A stretch of 64,000 nucleotides of DNA from an uncultured Marinococcus sp. (GCF_947493875.1 NZ_CANLSU010000003.1:62001-126000); one strand, 5' to 3'. Shown: positions 34,002 to 44,012, counted from the first letter of the stretch. A program made the numbers and translations. Notes: generated from the sequence alone by a model not told the origin.

Positions 34002-34291
34002 TTAAGACAGAAACATAAAACCAATCCAAAGAAAAGGCGAGAAGAACAGGGGCAGAGACAGAATAATCAGATGCCTGATCTGCAGTAGGAAAGCCAGGCA
34101 GGAAGCGAATAATCCAAAAAGCAAAACGAAAACAAAGCGCCCAGAAAGCCGAATGCTTCTTGATACATAGAAAAAATATCGTTGTTTTGAATGAAATCTC
34201 CATTTAGAGGTGAAAACACGGGGAGAAGCAATAAAATTCCAATAATAATAAAAATCCAATTCGTAACGTAAGCAATTTTATGGAGAATCAT
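34002..34291 (-). pseudogene. Frameshifted three-helix membrane protein, paralogue of 45163-45444
   Basis: The first frame begins MILHKIAYVTNWIFIIIG and the second ends LFGLFASCLAFLLQ, IRHLIILSL, FSPFLWI. Together they match the intact 93-aa protein at 45163-45444 end to end. The break lies near 34105-34125, where the intact paralogue has about five codons (YAFYI) and this copy only about five bases, so a deletion of about 10 bp explains the shift. The upstream sequences of the two copies (GATGTCAAAA, GCAGA/CAGAAG before the ATG) are also alike. Confidence 0.75.
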
Positions 34292-34546
34292 GGGAACTTC
34301 TGGAGTTTTGACATTGACAATGACGATTGTTTTTTATTATTCCAAGTCAGCGTTTTCTCCTCAAGAATATTAAACATAGAGAAGAAGATATAACCTGAAT
34401 TCTCCATTTAAGCGTAACACTTCTTCTTGAAAATAATGTAAATCACAACTAAACTAAAGTCAATTCAAGCTCATTCTAATGTCCATATCATCGAAAAGAT
34501 ACTGAATAAACAGCTCAAAAACCGGTAGGGAGAAAGGGGGCAGGAC

Positions 34547-34723
34547 ATGAAGACAGTGCTCAAGCGTTCGGCATGGATAGTATTAAGCGTTTATACGATT
34601 TTATTTATTGCTGCTGGAGTTAGGACCGGGGAATGGAATATTCTCGTTTTTATAGGAGGTTTTATTATCCTTGGCGGTGGTTTTTTAGGATCTTATTATA
34701 AAAATTATCCTCCAAAAGCTTAA
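34547..34723 (+). CDS. Small two-helix membrane protein, paralogue 2
   Basis: A 58-aa protein preceded by GAAAGGGGG. Two helices flank the loop VRTGEWN; it ends YKNYPPKA. It is paralogous to 33763-33945. Function unknown. Confidence 0.65.
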   Translation: MKTVLKRSAWIVLSVYTILFIAAGVRTGEWNILVFIGGFIILGGGFLGSYYKNYPPKA

Positions 34724-34911
34724 GACCATATTTTGAAAGCGACTTCCGTTCTGCGTGTTTGGATAATTTTATTAGGTTTACACAGATAATTTAAAAAGTA
34801 GGCATTTTTCAAGAAACTTTTATCATCACCATTTTCCTTATCTGAGAAACGATTTTTCCTTTTATTGGGTAATATTATGCAGGAGATATGAAAAGGAGAA
34901 GGGAGGTAGTC

Positions 34912-35316
34912 ATGAGTGAAAATTGGTGGTTTCTTTTAGAGCTTGTTTTAAGCCTGGGATTGATTCTTGGCGGCGTCGCTCTGATTGCCACGCTGGCCCG
35001 AAGATGGTATAGGAAGCGCAATGGTCACGAACGTTCTGAACGCTACGCGAATGATATGCATCGAAGGATAACCCTTTGGTTTTCCGTCCTTATGGTTCCC
35101 TTTTTGTTTATCATTAATCTGGAAAGGGTTCCAGGCCATCTCATCCTTCTTGTGGTTATTTTTCCTCTTTTTTTGCTGTACATGGCTATCAGTACCTACT
35201 TATGGAAACAGGAGAGCAACAATAAAGATAATTATTTGTATGATTGGTGGGGGGTGGGCGCAACGGTTGCTTGGCTAATGCTTGTTATGCTTGGTTATCA
35301 ATGGTGGGGGATGTAA
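34912..35316 (+). CDS. Membrane protein of unknown function, four helices
   Basis: A 134-aa protein with helices at about 5-27, 52-68, 75-95 and 112-131, a basic loop RRWYRKRNGHERSER and a Trp-rich end (DWWGVGATVAWL, YQWWGM). GGGAGG stands 5 bp before ATG 34912; the frame extends 8 codons further without a site. It ends 28 bp before the M29 gene, so they may be cotranscribed. Confidence 0.65.
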   Translation: MSENWWFLLELVLSLGLILGGVALIATLARRWYRKRNGHERSERYANDMHRRITLWFSVLMVPFLFIINLERVPGHLILLVVIFPLFLLYMAISTYLWKQESNNKDNYLYDWWGVGATVAWLMLVMLGYQWWGM

Positions 35317-35344
35317 CAGTTTTTATGAAAAGGAGTGAGGGATA

Positions 35345-36595
35345 ATGGACGATAGCAAAGAGCTTATCAGCGACGAATCATTAAAAAAATATGCCGAGCT
35401 TTCGATACGAATGGGAATCAATGTACAGAAGAATCAATTAGTAGTGATACATAGTGATATCAAGCATGCCGCTTTTGCGCGTCTTGTCCAAATGGCAGCC
35501 TACGAAGCGGGGGCTTCCAGTGTAGTGATGGACTGGAGGGATGAGTGGTCGGCCCGGGCCTTTTATCTTCATGCTGCGGAAGAAGCTATCGATCACTTTC
35601 CTGATTGGAAGCAGGCTCGCGTGAACGAATGGGACAATGCGGGGGCCGCCTACATTCATCTCATCTCTGAAAGCTTCGATGTCTTTGCGGATATTTCCCC
35701 TGAACGAATCAGTCGCTTTCAACAGGCTTATCGCAGCAAACTGGAGAGATATTACGCAAAGATGAGATCCCACGAGGCACGCTGGTGTCTGTTGGCTGTT
35801 CCGTCCTTCGCCTGGGCGGCGAAAGTATTTCCCCATCTAAGGAAAGAAGAAGCGCTGCAATCGTTATGGCAGGTCGTCTTACACGGAGCGCGTGCCGATG
35901 GAAGCCATCCCATCGAAGAGTGGGAAAACCATGACAGAGACTTCGAGTCCCGGAAAAGGTTTCTCAACAATCGACAGTTTGACGCTTTGCATTTTACTAA
36001 TAACCAGGGAACCGATTTGATCGTCGGCATGCCGGAAAATCACGCTTTTCTCGGCGGTGGAGTGACAGACACCGAGGGAGTTCCATTTTTTCCGAACATT
36101 CCTACGGAGGAAATATTTTCAGCTCCCCATAAACATGAGGTCAATGGCAGGATCGTAGCTACAAAACCGCTCGTGCACGAGGGAAGGATCATCCAGGATA
36201 TTTCCCTCACCTTTCAAGATGGGCGAATCACGTCCTATGCTGCGGCCACTGGCCAGGAACCATTACAGCATCTCATTGAAACCGACGAAGGTGCTCGGCA
36301 TTTAGGGGAGATTGCGCTGGTTTCGAGTCATTCGCCTCTTGCTCAAACAGATATGCTTTTCTATAATACCCTGTTTGATGAGAACATGGCTTGTCATGTT
36401 GGCCTCGGTAACGCCTCCCCCTCCAACCTTCAACACGGCAGCAGCCTATCGGAGCAAGCGTTGGAGGCAGCAGGACTGAATACATCCCTTTTGTCGGTCA
36501 ATATCGCCTTTGGCACAGAAGATATGAAGGTGACGGGTGTCGAAAAAGACGGGCAGGAAACTGTATTAATGAATGACGGGGATTTTCAATTCTAA
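35345..36595 (+). CDS. M29 family aminopeptidase homologue lacking two metal ligands
   Basis: A 416-aa protein matching M29 (AmpS/PepS) aminopeptidases over its full length: MGINVQKNQLVVIHSDIKHAA (about 23-43), NIPTEEIFSAPHK (about 250), HLGEIALV (about 316), and YNTLFDENMACHVGLG (about 340-355). These carry the Glu, Glu and His ligands. The last family motif, normally HVDFMIG, reads SVNIAFG here (about 387-393), so His and Asp are Ser and Asn. The di-metal site should be incomplete, and activity is doubtful or altered. AGGAGTG precedes the ATG. Confidence 0.85.
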   Translation: MDDSKELISDESLKKYAELSIRMGINVQKNQLVVIHSDIKHAAFARLVQMAAYEAGASSVVMDWRDEWSARAFYLHAAEEAIDHFPDWKQARVNEWDNAGAAYIHLISESFDVFADISPERISRFQQAYRSKLERYYAKMRSHEARWCLLAVPSFAWAAKVFPHLRKEEALQSLWQVVLHGARADGSHPIEEWENHDRDFESRKRFLNNRQFDALHFTNNQGTDLIVGMPENHAFLGGGVTDTEGVPFFPNIPTEEIFSAPHKHEVNGRIVATKPLVHEGRIIQDISLTFQDGRITSYAAATGQEPLQHLIETDEGARHLGEIALVSSHSPLAQTDMLFYNTLFDENMACHVGLGNASPSNLQHGSSLSEQALEAAGLNTSLLSVNIAFGTEDMKVTGVEKDGQETVLMNDGDFQF

Positions 36596-36728
36596 TTCAA
36601 AGAGTTAGATGGAAGTAATGTTCCTCAGCAAGTAATGCTTCTGCGTTAAACACATAAAATAAAATTAGCATTAAGAATTTTACTGAGAAGCTTCAAAATT
36701 CTTTCCTGCAATAGAGGAGGAACAATGA

Positions 36729-37166
36729 ATGAGACGTTCTTTTAATACTGTTCGTTTGTTATCTTCAGCAGCTGTTGCTGTGTTATTTTACGTGGCCTTT
36801 GTCCTTTTAACGTTAGAACCTTTAGCCAAAAATACATATGCTCGATCTTTAGCGGTGGAAGCACGGATGCTGGATCCAAAAATTCAGCGTGCTCAAGCTA
36901 ATGGAACGCTGGAAGTGTCTCATAGTCAATTTGCCACGGACTTTTTAGAAACGGTGAACCATTATAAATATATTCCCATAGGTATTGTTTTTGTCTCTAT
37001 CATCGTCACCCTTGTGGGATTATGGACGGCCAAATATAATCATCGAATGTCTGCAAATATATTTATGTTTGCTTCGCTCCTTTCGTTATTAACTGTTCTC
37101 CCAGCTATCCTCCAAGCTATTTCAGGATATCTCATGTTTAAGAAAGCGAAAATAGACTCCCTCTAA
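36729..37166 (+). CDS. Membrane protein of unknown function
   Basis: A 145-aa protein. One helix (about 9-30), an extracytoplasmic loop of about 50 aa with many charged residues, two or three further helices (about 78-98, 106-133) and a basic end (KKAKIDSL). The layout resembles DUF4064-type proteins of bacilli but I cannot confirm it. GAGGAGG stands 7 bp before ATG 36729. Confidence 0.65.
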   Translation: MRRSFNTVRLLSSAAVAVLFYVAFVLLTLEPLAKNTYARSLAVEARMLDPKIQRAQANGTLEVSHSQFATDFLETVNHYKYIPIGIVFVSIIVTLVGLWTAKYNHRMSANIFMFASLLSLLTVLPAILQAISGYLMFKKAKIDSL

Positions 37167-37305
37167 AGGGAGGGGCAATTAATTCCTTTCGATCAAGTAT
37201 CAAAGCTTTAGTTTAAAAACCAAAAAATTTTAATCTGGCTTTACAGGAAATTAATTCCTCCTTTAAGTTTCTTTAGTATGGTTGCTAAAGAAGGGGGGCA
37301 TACAT

Positions 37306-39926
37306 ATGAATAAACGATTAGTGTATCCCGTATCATTGACTGTCGTGGCAGGAGGTTTAATTTTAGGCGGAGCCACGTCCGCCGAAGCAGAAGGACCCGC
37401 AGACCCTGCGCCGGAGCTTTTGCCGGAGAATCCTAATGGAGAAAAGGTACTCTTCGACAATTCGCATGGCCAGACAGCCGGTGCAGCTGACTGGGTGATC
37501 GATGGAGCGTTTTCCGATTTCGGGGAAGCCCTGCAGGACGAAGGCTACGAAGTCCGGGAGCTTCGACAGGAGGATCCCATTTCCCTTGGCGATTTAAGTG
37601 CTTATGATGTGTTTGTGATGCCAGAAGCAAATATACCGCTAAAGACGTCCGAACAACAAGCACTTGAGCAATACGCCGAGCAGGGGGGCAGTATTTTCTT
37701 TATTTCGGATCATTATAATGCCGACCGCAATAAAAACCGTTGGGATTCGTCGGAAATCATGAATGGGTATCGCCGGGGAGCTTTTAACGAACCGACAAAA
37801 GGAATGAGTGAAGACGAAGCTGCGTCAGAGTCGATGCAGGGCGTTGAAAGTTCAGACTGGCTTTCAGAAGAATTTGGCGTCCGTTTCCGCTATAATTCCC
37901 CTGGGACCGTTACCGCTGACCAGGTGGTGTCTCCGGAGGAATCGTTTGGTATTACCGAAGGGATCGATGAAGTAGCGATGCATGCAGGCTCTACGGTGGC
38001 CATTACGGATCCGGAGCTTGCAAAGGGCATTGTCTATCTACCTGATAACCTGACAGAAGCCGATAAGTGGGGGCCTTCCGTCGACGAAGGTATCTATCAC
38101 GGAGGCGGCATAGAGGAAGGACCATTCGTGGCAGTTTCTAAAAAAGAACAGGGCAAAGCAGCCTTTATCGGAGACTCCTCCCCGGTCGAAGATGCAACAC
38201 CGAAGTACAAACGGGAAGAGACGGGGGATACGAAGCGTACGTACGACGGGTTCACGGAAGCCGACGATGCAGAGTTGCTTGTACAGACAGTCGATTGGCT
38301 GGCTGAACAGGAAAGCTATACGTCTTTGAACGAAACAGATGTATCCTTGGATGAGCCGTCCCCGATACTGGAAAAAGAAAAACCGCAGCAGTCCACGCAG
38401 CCAGAGCCAGAACCGTGGAGCCAGCCGGCCGATGGTTATCTCTGGTATGATCCGGATACGTTTGCTCCTGGTTCCTATGGTTCAGATGAAGCGCCAGTGG
38501 AAGATCCTTCATATACATTTAATCATTTGTCGCCGTTGCCGACTGGAGATAGCTTTACAGTAGAAGTAGAGGTAGATAATGTCGAGCCGGGAGAGACGGT
38601 ATCCGGTCTCAGCCTGGGCATTTATTTAGACGGGGGCCAACAGGTGGCCCAGGTACAAAATGAGGACGGCAGCTGGCCATCGGATTATGGCTACAGTGAA
38701 GCATTCTCGATCACCGCAGATGAAAATGGGGTGGCAAAGACAGCGTTAACCATTCGTACTGCAGAGCATACCGCAGAGAATGCCCATATGCGCATCCGGC
38801 AAAATGGAAACAATAAATACACCGAATCAGTCGATTTCAACAGTGCCTCAGAGGAAAATCCGGAAGAGGAAACGGAGTCCGTTCCGATTTCGAATGCCCG
38901 AAATGCAGCGGATGGAGAAACCGTGACCGTCGAAGGAACGATTACGACAGACCCGGGGCTGTATGGTTCCAACGGGTTCTATCTTCAGGATGAAAGTGCC
39001 GGCATTTACGTCTATCAAAGCAGCGGGGAGTGGAAGCGAGGCGACCGTGTCGCCATCACGGCTCCCGTAACAACCTATAACACGGAAAAGGAACTGATAG
39101 ATCCGGTTGCGATTGAAAAACTGGGTACAGAAGAGGTGCCCGGAGCACAAACTGTGACAACGGTTGGAGAAGAAAATCAGGGAGAACGAGTGAAGCTTCA
39201 GAACGGCACCATTTCAAACATCGAACAGGCCGGCAATTCGTTTGAATTTACCCTTGAGCATGATAATACCGAAACGCTTATTCGCGTCGACGGGCGGACA
39301 GGCTACAGTTATTCCGACTTTAACGAAGCTTATTCAAACGGGGATACGGTAGACGTAACAGGCATTTCATCCATTTACCAGGGCACGTATCAGGTGAAGC
39401 CAACAACCGAAGCGGACGTTCAGCAGGCGAAGGAGCAAGACACTGTCGCACCAGAAATTTCGGGGCTGTCAGACAGCCGGTTTTCTGTCACAGAAGCCTG
39501 GGCCCCGAAAGCTGAAATCACAGACAACAGCGGGTCTTCCGTATCTGTTGAATATGCCTTGGGGGACTGGAGAGGCGAAGTACTGCCTCCATTGACAGCT
39601 CTTCCCGGAGAGCATGAACTGACGGTAACCGCAGTGGATGCGGCCGGTAATGAAGCAGAAAAGTTTATCCCGTAGAAGCCCTTCTTGATACGGAGGACCT
39701 GGATGATTTAATGACTGAGGCTGACTCGAAAAATTGGATCACTGATGAAAAAGCACTTCAGCAATTAATGAAGCGGGCAGAAAAAGTCCAGCAGGCGCCG
39801 AATCATCAAGCCGCAGCTGGAAAATGGCAGGCAACTGTCAACTACGCTTCAGCAAAAGAAGGAAAAACGGTGACCAATCATTTGCTCACCTATATGAGCA
39901 GCTACGACGTTAGTCATGGAAAGTAA
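37306..39926 (+). pseudogene. Large secreted multidomain protein with C-terminal frameshift
   Basis: A signal peptide (1-29, ending SAEAE) leads to a GIFT/glutamine-amidotransferase-like domain (about 45-330: VLFDNSHGQTAGAADWV, YDVFVMPEANIP, GGSIFFISDHYNADRN), a Pro/Glu linker, a beta domain (about 400-500), an OB-fold like extracellular nucleic-acid-binding domain similar to the N-terminal part of YhcR-type nucleases (about 525-700: VTVEGTITTDPGLYGSNGFY, YVYQSSGEWKRGD) and an Ig-like domain (about 705-785). The frame stops at 39675. In the minus-one frame it continues directly as VYPVEALLDTEDLDDLMTEA to 39926, a helical C-terminus. One missing A in GAAAAG near 39660 explains the break. No nuclease motif is visible. 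ATG 37306 follows GAAGGGGGG. Confidence 0.75.
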
Positions 39927-39943
39927 AAAATGGAAGTAATCAA

Positions 39944-39987
39944 GGATCAGGGGAATGGCAACAATCCTCTGATCCTTTTTTTGGTGA
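39944..39987 (+). terminator. Rho-independent terminator
   Basis: The stem AGGATCAG / CTGATCCT with inner pairs and a run of seven T, just after the end of the frameshifted reading frame; its position supports 39926 as the original gene end. Confidence 0.85.
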
Positions 39988-40156
39988 TTACTGTTATCAT
40001 GAACAGAAAATGTAAATAGTTTATTCAAATAGTCTTAAGCTTTTGTAAATATAGCCAATAACTTCCAAAAAACATTTATACTGAACGATGTGTTGGAAAA
40101 ACCACTGGATTTTTCTGAACTCGCAAAAAGATACATAACACATGGGAGGAATTTTC

Positions 40157-41131
40157 ATGAAAAAGCAATGGATGGCAGGATTTACACTGGCTTCAGCTGT
40201 TATGGTGACAGCAGCCTGCGGATCTTCGGGCGGAGGAGAAGAAAGCGAAGGCAGTGAAGGAAATACAAGCGCCTCCGGTTCTGGAGGAAATTCCTCGGAG
40301 GAGCTTGAAGAACTTCGGGTTCAGTTCGTTCCTTCCCAGGATGCGGATACGCTTGAAGCGAAAGCCAAGCCACTTGAGGATCTTCTTGGTGAAGAGCTGG
40401 GTATCCCCGTAGAGGTAAGTGTCTCTACAGACTACAATTCCATCGTTGAAGCCATGAATTCTGATCAGGTGGATGTGGGCTTTCTCCCTCCTACAGCGTA
40501 CGTACTTGCCCATGAGCAGGAAGCGGCAGATGTGCTTCTGCAAGCACAGCGTTACGGAGTGAACGACGACGGAGCAGAGACCGATGAGCTGGTGGATTAC
40601 TACCTTTCCCAGTTTGTAGTCGATGCAGACAGCGATATGGAAAGCATTGAAGACTTGAAAGGAAAACGAGTGGCGTATCAAAATACCACAAGCTCTGCCG
40701 GTTTTGTATGGCCGGCTGCTGAAATGATGGATGCGGGCCTGAAGCCGCTCGAGGATGTAGAGCCGGTAACGGTGACCGGACATGATCAGGCCATTGTATC
40801 GCTTTTAAACGACGACGTGGATGCAGCGGTCACGTTCCAGGATGCGCGCAACACCGTATCGGAAGACTATGAATCCGTATTTGAGGACACAAAAATTCTG
40901 GAATACACTGAAAAAATTCCAAACGATACCGTGTCAATTCGGCCGGAAATTGAAGGCGACATAAGACAGGATATTGCTGACGCCTTTATTTCTCTCGGCG
41001 AGAATGACGAAAGCCAGGAAATCATACGAGATATTTATTCTCATGAAGGCTATGTCGAATCCGAGGACAGTAATTTTGACGTCGTCCGCGAGTATGAGGA
41101 TAAAGTATCCGGCCTTACGGGCAACGAATAA
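40157..41131 (+). CDS. phnD: Phosphonate-type ABC transporter substrate-binding lipoprotein
   Basis: A 324-aa lipoprotein with lipobox VTAAC (Cys about 21), an acidic Gly/Ser linker and a PhnD-type binding domain: VQFVPSQDADTLEAKAKPLE (about 50-69), DYNSIVEAMNSDQVDVGFLPPTAYVLA and TSSAGFVWPAAEM. It captures phosphonate, phosphite or a related anion outside the membrane. ATG 40157 follows GGGAGG; five codons upstream are also in frame. First gene of phnDCEE. No C-P lyase or phosphonatase gene is in the window, so the substrate is unproven. Confidence 0.9.
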   Translation: MKKQWMAGFTLASAVMVTAACGSSGGGEESEGSEGNTSASGSGGNSSEELEELRVQFVPSQDADTLEAKAKPLEDLLGEELGIPVEVSVSTDYNSIVEAMNSDQVDVGFLPPTAYVLAHEQEAADVLLQAQRYGVNDDGAETDELVDYYLSQFVVDADSDMESIEDLKGKRVAYQNTTSSAGFVWPAAEMMDAGLKPLEDVEPVTVTGHDQAIVSLLNDDVDAAVTFQDARNTVSEDYESVFEDTKILEYTEKIPNDTVSIRPEIEGDIRQDIADAFISLGENDESQEIIRDIYSHEGYVESEDSNFDVVREYEDKVSGLTGNE

Positions 41132-41211
41132 ACAGAAGACACAGATAGTGTCTGCAGCGAGGGGCTGTCTGTCCGGGCAGTCTCTTTTTGTTATTAAAAG
41201 GGGAGGCATAC

Positions 41212-42006
41212 ATGATTACGTTCAAGCAGGTATCAAAACAATATAAAAATGGAACCAAAGCACTGAACAATGTTGATTTGACCATCGAACAGGGCGAATT
41301 TGTCGTGATTGTTGGACTCTCGGGAGCCGGAAAGTCCACCCTTCTCCGGACAATAAATCGGCTGCATGATGTAACGGAAGGAACCGTGGAGATTGACGGC
41401 GTAGCGATCACGGAAGCGAGGGGCAAGAAACTATACACTCTCCGCCGGGATGTGGGGATGATTTTTCAGCAGTTTAATATCGTTAAGCGTTCAAGCGTAT
41501 TAAAAAACGTACTGGCCGGACGGGTTGGGTATCATTCCACCCTTCGAATGATCCTCGGCCTGTTTCCCAAAGAGGATAAAGGTATCGCATTTGAAGCTTT
41601 GCGCCGCGTAAATCTGCTGGATAAAGCGTACGTCCGGGCGGATCAGCTCTCCGGCGGCCAGCAGCAGCGGGTCTCCATTGCAAGGGCGCTTGCTCAGGAA
41701 CCGAAAATCTTTTTGGCCGATGAGCCGGTAGCATCGCTGGATCCGTTAACGACGAAGCAGGTGATGGATGATCTGCAGCGGATCAATCGGGATCTTGGTA
41801 TTACGATGGTGGTAAATCTGCATTCGATGGAAATAGCACGAAGGTACGCGACAAGAATTATTGGCCTGAAGGCGGGAGAAGTTGTGTTTGATGGGCCGAT
41901 TGAAGAAGCAACGCCGAAGCGGTTTATGGGCATATACGGAGAATCTCTGGAAGACGAGGACCAAAAGCAGAACAGTGACCATGAACAGAAGGAGGCTGTT
42001 CAATGA
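41212..42006 (+). CDS. phnC: Phosphonate-type ABC transporter ATP-binding protein
   Basis: A 264-aa ATPase with Walker [10 protein letters not shown] (about 35), signature [15 protein letters not shown] (about 147), Walker [14 protein letters not shown] (about 167) and the switch His in [19 protein letters not shown] stands before ATG 41212; the upstream codons to 41188 lack support. It powers PhnE uptake. Its stop overlaps the next start by 4 bp. Confidence 0.93.
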   Translation: MITFKQVSKQYKNGTKALNNVDLTIEQGEFVVIVGLSGAGKSTLLRTINRLHDVTEGTVEIDGVAITEARGKKLYTLRRDVGMIFQQFNIVKRSSVLKNVLAGRVGYHSTLRMILGLFPKEDKGIAFEALRRVNLLDKAYVRADQLSGGQQQRVSIARALAQEPKIFLADEPVASLDPLTTKQVMDDLQRINRDLGITMVVNLHSMEIARRYATRIIGLKAGEVVFDGPIEEATPKRFMGIYGESLEDEDQKQNSDHEQKEAVQ

Positions 42007-42800
42007 GCACCTCAACGATTCAGGCACACGACATTCCCAAGCCACCGTCCAGGCTGAAGCACCTGTTGACAGCAGCCCTGATCATTTTGATTTTAATGGG
42101 AAGCGCCTGGCAGGTGGAATTTTCGTTTGCGGAGCTGTGGTCAGGCATTCCAAACATTGGTGATCTGCTCGTACAGATGTGGCCGCCAGAGCCTTCGTAC
42201 ATCGCCAATGTTATAACACCGATTTTCGAAACCATTCGCATGGCTTTGCTGGGGACTACTTTTGGGGCCATTCTGGCTCTGCCCATAGCCCTGCTTTCGG
42301 CCAGAAATGTTTTTTCCTCCGGTTGGATTACGCTGCCGGCACGGATGGTGATGAATTTAATTCGTACGATGCCTGACCTTCTTTTGGCGGCTCTGTTTGT
42401 TGCCGTTTTTGGCATTGGCCCGGTTTCCGGGGTTTTTGCATTAACGTTTTTCTCGCTTGGCATCATTTCCAAGCTGATCTATGAAACGATTGAATCGGTG
42501 GACCAGGCGCCACTCGAAGCGATGACTGCCGTAGGGGCCAATAAAATCGTATGGATTGCCTTTGGGGTTTTCCCGCAGATTGCCGCTTCTTTTTTATCGT
42601 ACACTTTGTATTCGCTTGAAGTAAACGTACGCGCGGCTGCTATCCTCGGCCTGGTTGGGGCCGGCGGTATTGGTTTGTACTACGAAAGCACCCTTGGATT
42701 CTTCCAGTACGGCCGGGTGGCTACCATTATTTTATTAACCCTTCTCGTCGTTATGTTGATTGACTACTTAAGCACGAAAGGCAGGGAACGTCTGGCATGA
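42003..42800 (+). CDS. phnE: Phosphonate-type ABC transporter permease 1
   Basis: A 265-aa membrane subunit with about six helices. [27 protein letters not shown] (about 118-144) and the ATPase-contact loop [22 protein letters not shown] (about 174-195) are PhnE features, as is the end [20 protein letters not shown]. It overlaps phnC and the second permease by 4 bp each. Confidence 0.92.
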   Translation: MSTSTIQAHDIPKPPSRLKHLLTAALIILILMGSAWQVEFSFAELWSGIPNIGDLLVQMWPPEPSYIANVITPIFETIRMALLGTTFGAILALPIALLSARNVFSSGWITLPARMVMNLIRTMPDLLLAALFVAVFGIGPVSGVFALTFFSLGIISKLIYETIESVDQAPLEAMTAVGANKIVWIAFGVFPQIAASFLSYTLYSLEVNVRAAAILGLVGAGGIGLYYESTLGFFQYGRVATIILLTLLVVMLIDYLSTKGRERLA

Positions 42801-43600
42801 CAATGCAAACCGATTGGCCAGCGCCGCCAAAGCAAAACAAATGGAAGCTGTACGCTGGGTTCATTCTTCTGGCTCTTCTATACATCTGGGCTTTTGCGGG
42901 CCTCCCGCTGCTTGAAATCAAAGAAACGTTTGTCGAAATTATCGGCTCCATTATCGCCGGGATTTTTTCACCGGACTGGGGCTATGTGTATGATCCTGCC
43001 GGGGAAGATCTCATTCGAGGGCTGCTGGATACGCTTGCGATTGCGCTTTTGGGAACGGCCATTGCCGCTTTTTTTTGTCTGCCATTCGCCTTACTGGCAG
43101 CCCGGACCATCATGCGAATCAAACCGGTTTCCGGTTCATCAAAGTTCGTGCTCACATTCATTCGTGTGTTCCCGGAAATCGTTCTCGCCCTCTTGTTTAT
43201 TAAAGCAGTAGGACCAGGTGCCTTTGCCGGTGTACTCGCTCTCGGTATCGGGACAATCGGATCGCTTGGTAAATTGTTTAGTGAGGACATTGAAACGGCG
43301 GATTTGGCCGCCCGGGAAGCCTTAATGGCTACAGGAGCCAATCACGGAAAAACACTTTGGTTCGCCGTGCTGCCACAGGTGCTCCCCAGCTACTTTTCAT
43401 TCGTCCTGTATCGGCTTGAAATCAATCTCCGGGCTGCGACGGTACTTGGAGTTATCGGTGCTGGCGGCATTGGCACTCCGCTGATATTTGCTCTTCAGAC
43501 CCGTGACTGGGAACGGGTAGGCATTATTCTACTTGGGATCATCGTGATGGTTACAATTGTGGACATTGTCTCTGGAAAGATCCGGGCCCGTTTAACATAA
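42797..43600 (+). CDS. phnE: Phosphonate-type ABC transporter permease 2
   Basis: A 267-aa paralogue of the previous gene: RVFPEIVLALLFIKAVGPGAFAGVLAL, contact loop EALMATGANHGKTLWFAVLPQVLPSY (about 174-199) and GAGGIGTPLIFALQTRDWER. The two probably form a heterodimeric channel. Last gene of the transporter operon, with a terminator 95 bp downstream. Confidence 0.92.
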   Translation: MTMQTDWPAPPKQNKWKLYAGFILLALLYIWAFAGLPLLEIKETFVEIIGSIIAGIFSPDWGYVYDPAGEDLIRGLLDTLAIALLGTAIAAFFCLPFALLAARTIMRIKPVSGSSKFVLTFIRVFPEIVLALLFIKAVGPGAFAGVLALGIGTIGSLGKLFSEDIETADLAAREALMATGANHGKTLWFAVLPQVLPSYFSFVLYRLEINLRAATVLGVIGAGGIGTPLIFALQTRDWERVGIILLGIIVMVTIVDIVSGKIRARLT

Positions 43601-43695
43601 AATAATACACCGGATGAAAGCCATCTTCACAATGAAATACCACTTGAAAGCATCAATCGGTCTGTACTAAAAATCGAATGATACTCCTTATAAGT

Positions 43696-43727
43696 AGAAG
43701 CTGGGGGAATATTCCCTGGCTTTTTTC
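43696..43727 (+). terminator. Rho-independent terminator
   Basis: The stem AAGCTGGGGGAATA / TATTCCCTGGCTT with G-T pairs and TTTTTT. Ends the phn operon. Confidence 0.75.
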
Positions 43728-44012
43728 TTCATGGTTTAAACTTTTATTCGCAAATGATATTCAATCGAAAAGCATCCCCTTCGCCAATATCACCATTCTT
43801 AGAAATATCTCCTTGCTTGAAGCATATATAATTGCAGAGGCGATGCCCGTCGGAAGAAAAGGATCGATTTTCTTCTCTTTTATTAGAAATGATTATTATA
43901 CGATTTCTTAGAATAATACGAGAAAATTTAAGCTTTTGCTTTTTTCATGTATGATGGATTTATTAGAAAAAGGGATTATTTTACATATTTTCACCGGGTA
44001 GGAGGAAGGACC

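Noticed and set aside
40000-40060. PhoP box upstream of phnD
   Set aside because: TTTACA-like hexamers exist only on the minus strand with poor spacing, not the direct repeats expected ahead of an activated promoter.
43678-43911. 77-codon plus-strand frame after the phn operon
   Set aside because: It runs through the rho-independent terminator at 43696 and has no ribosome binding site or coding-like composition.
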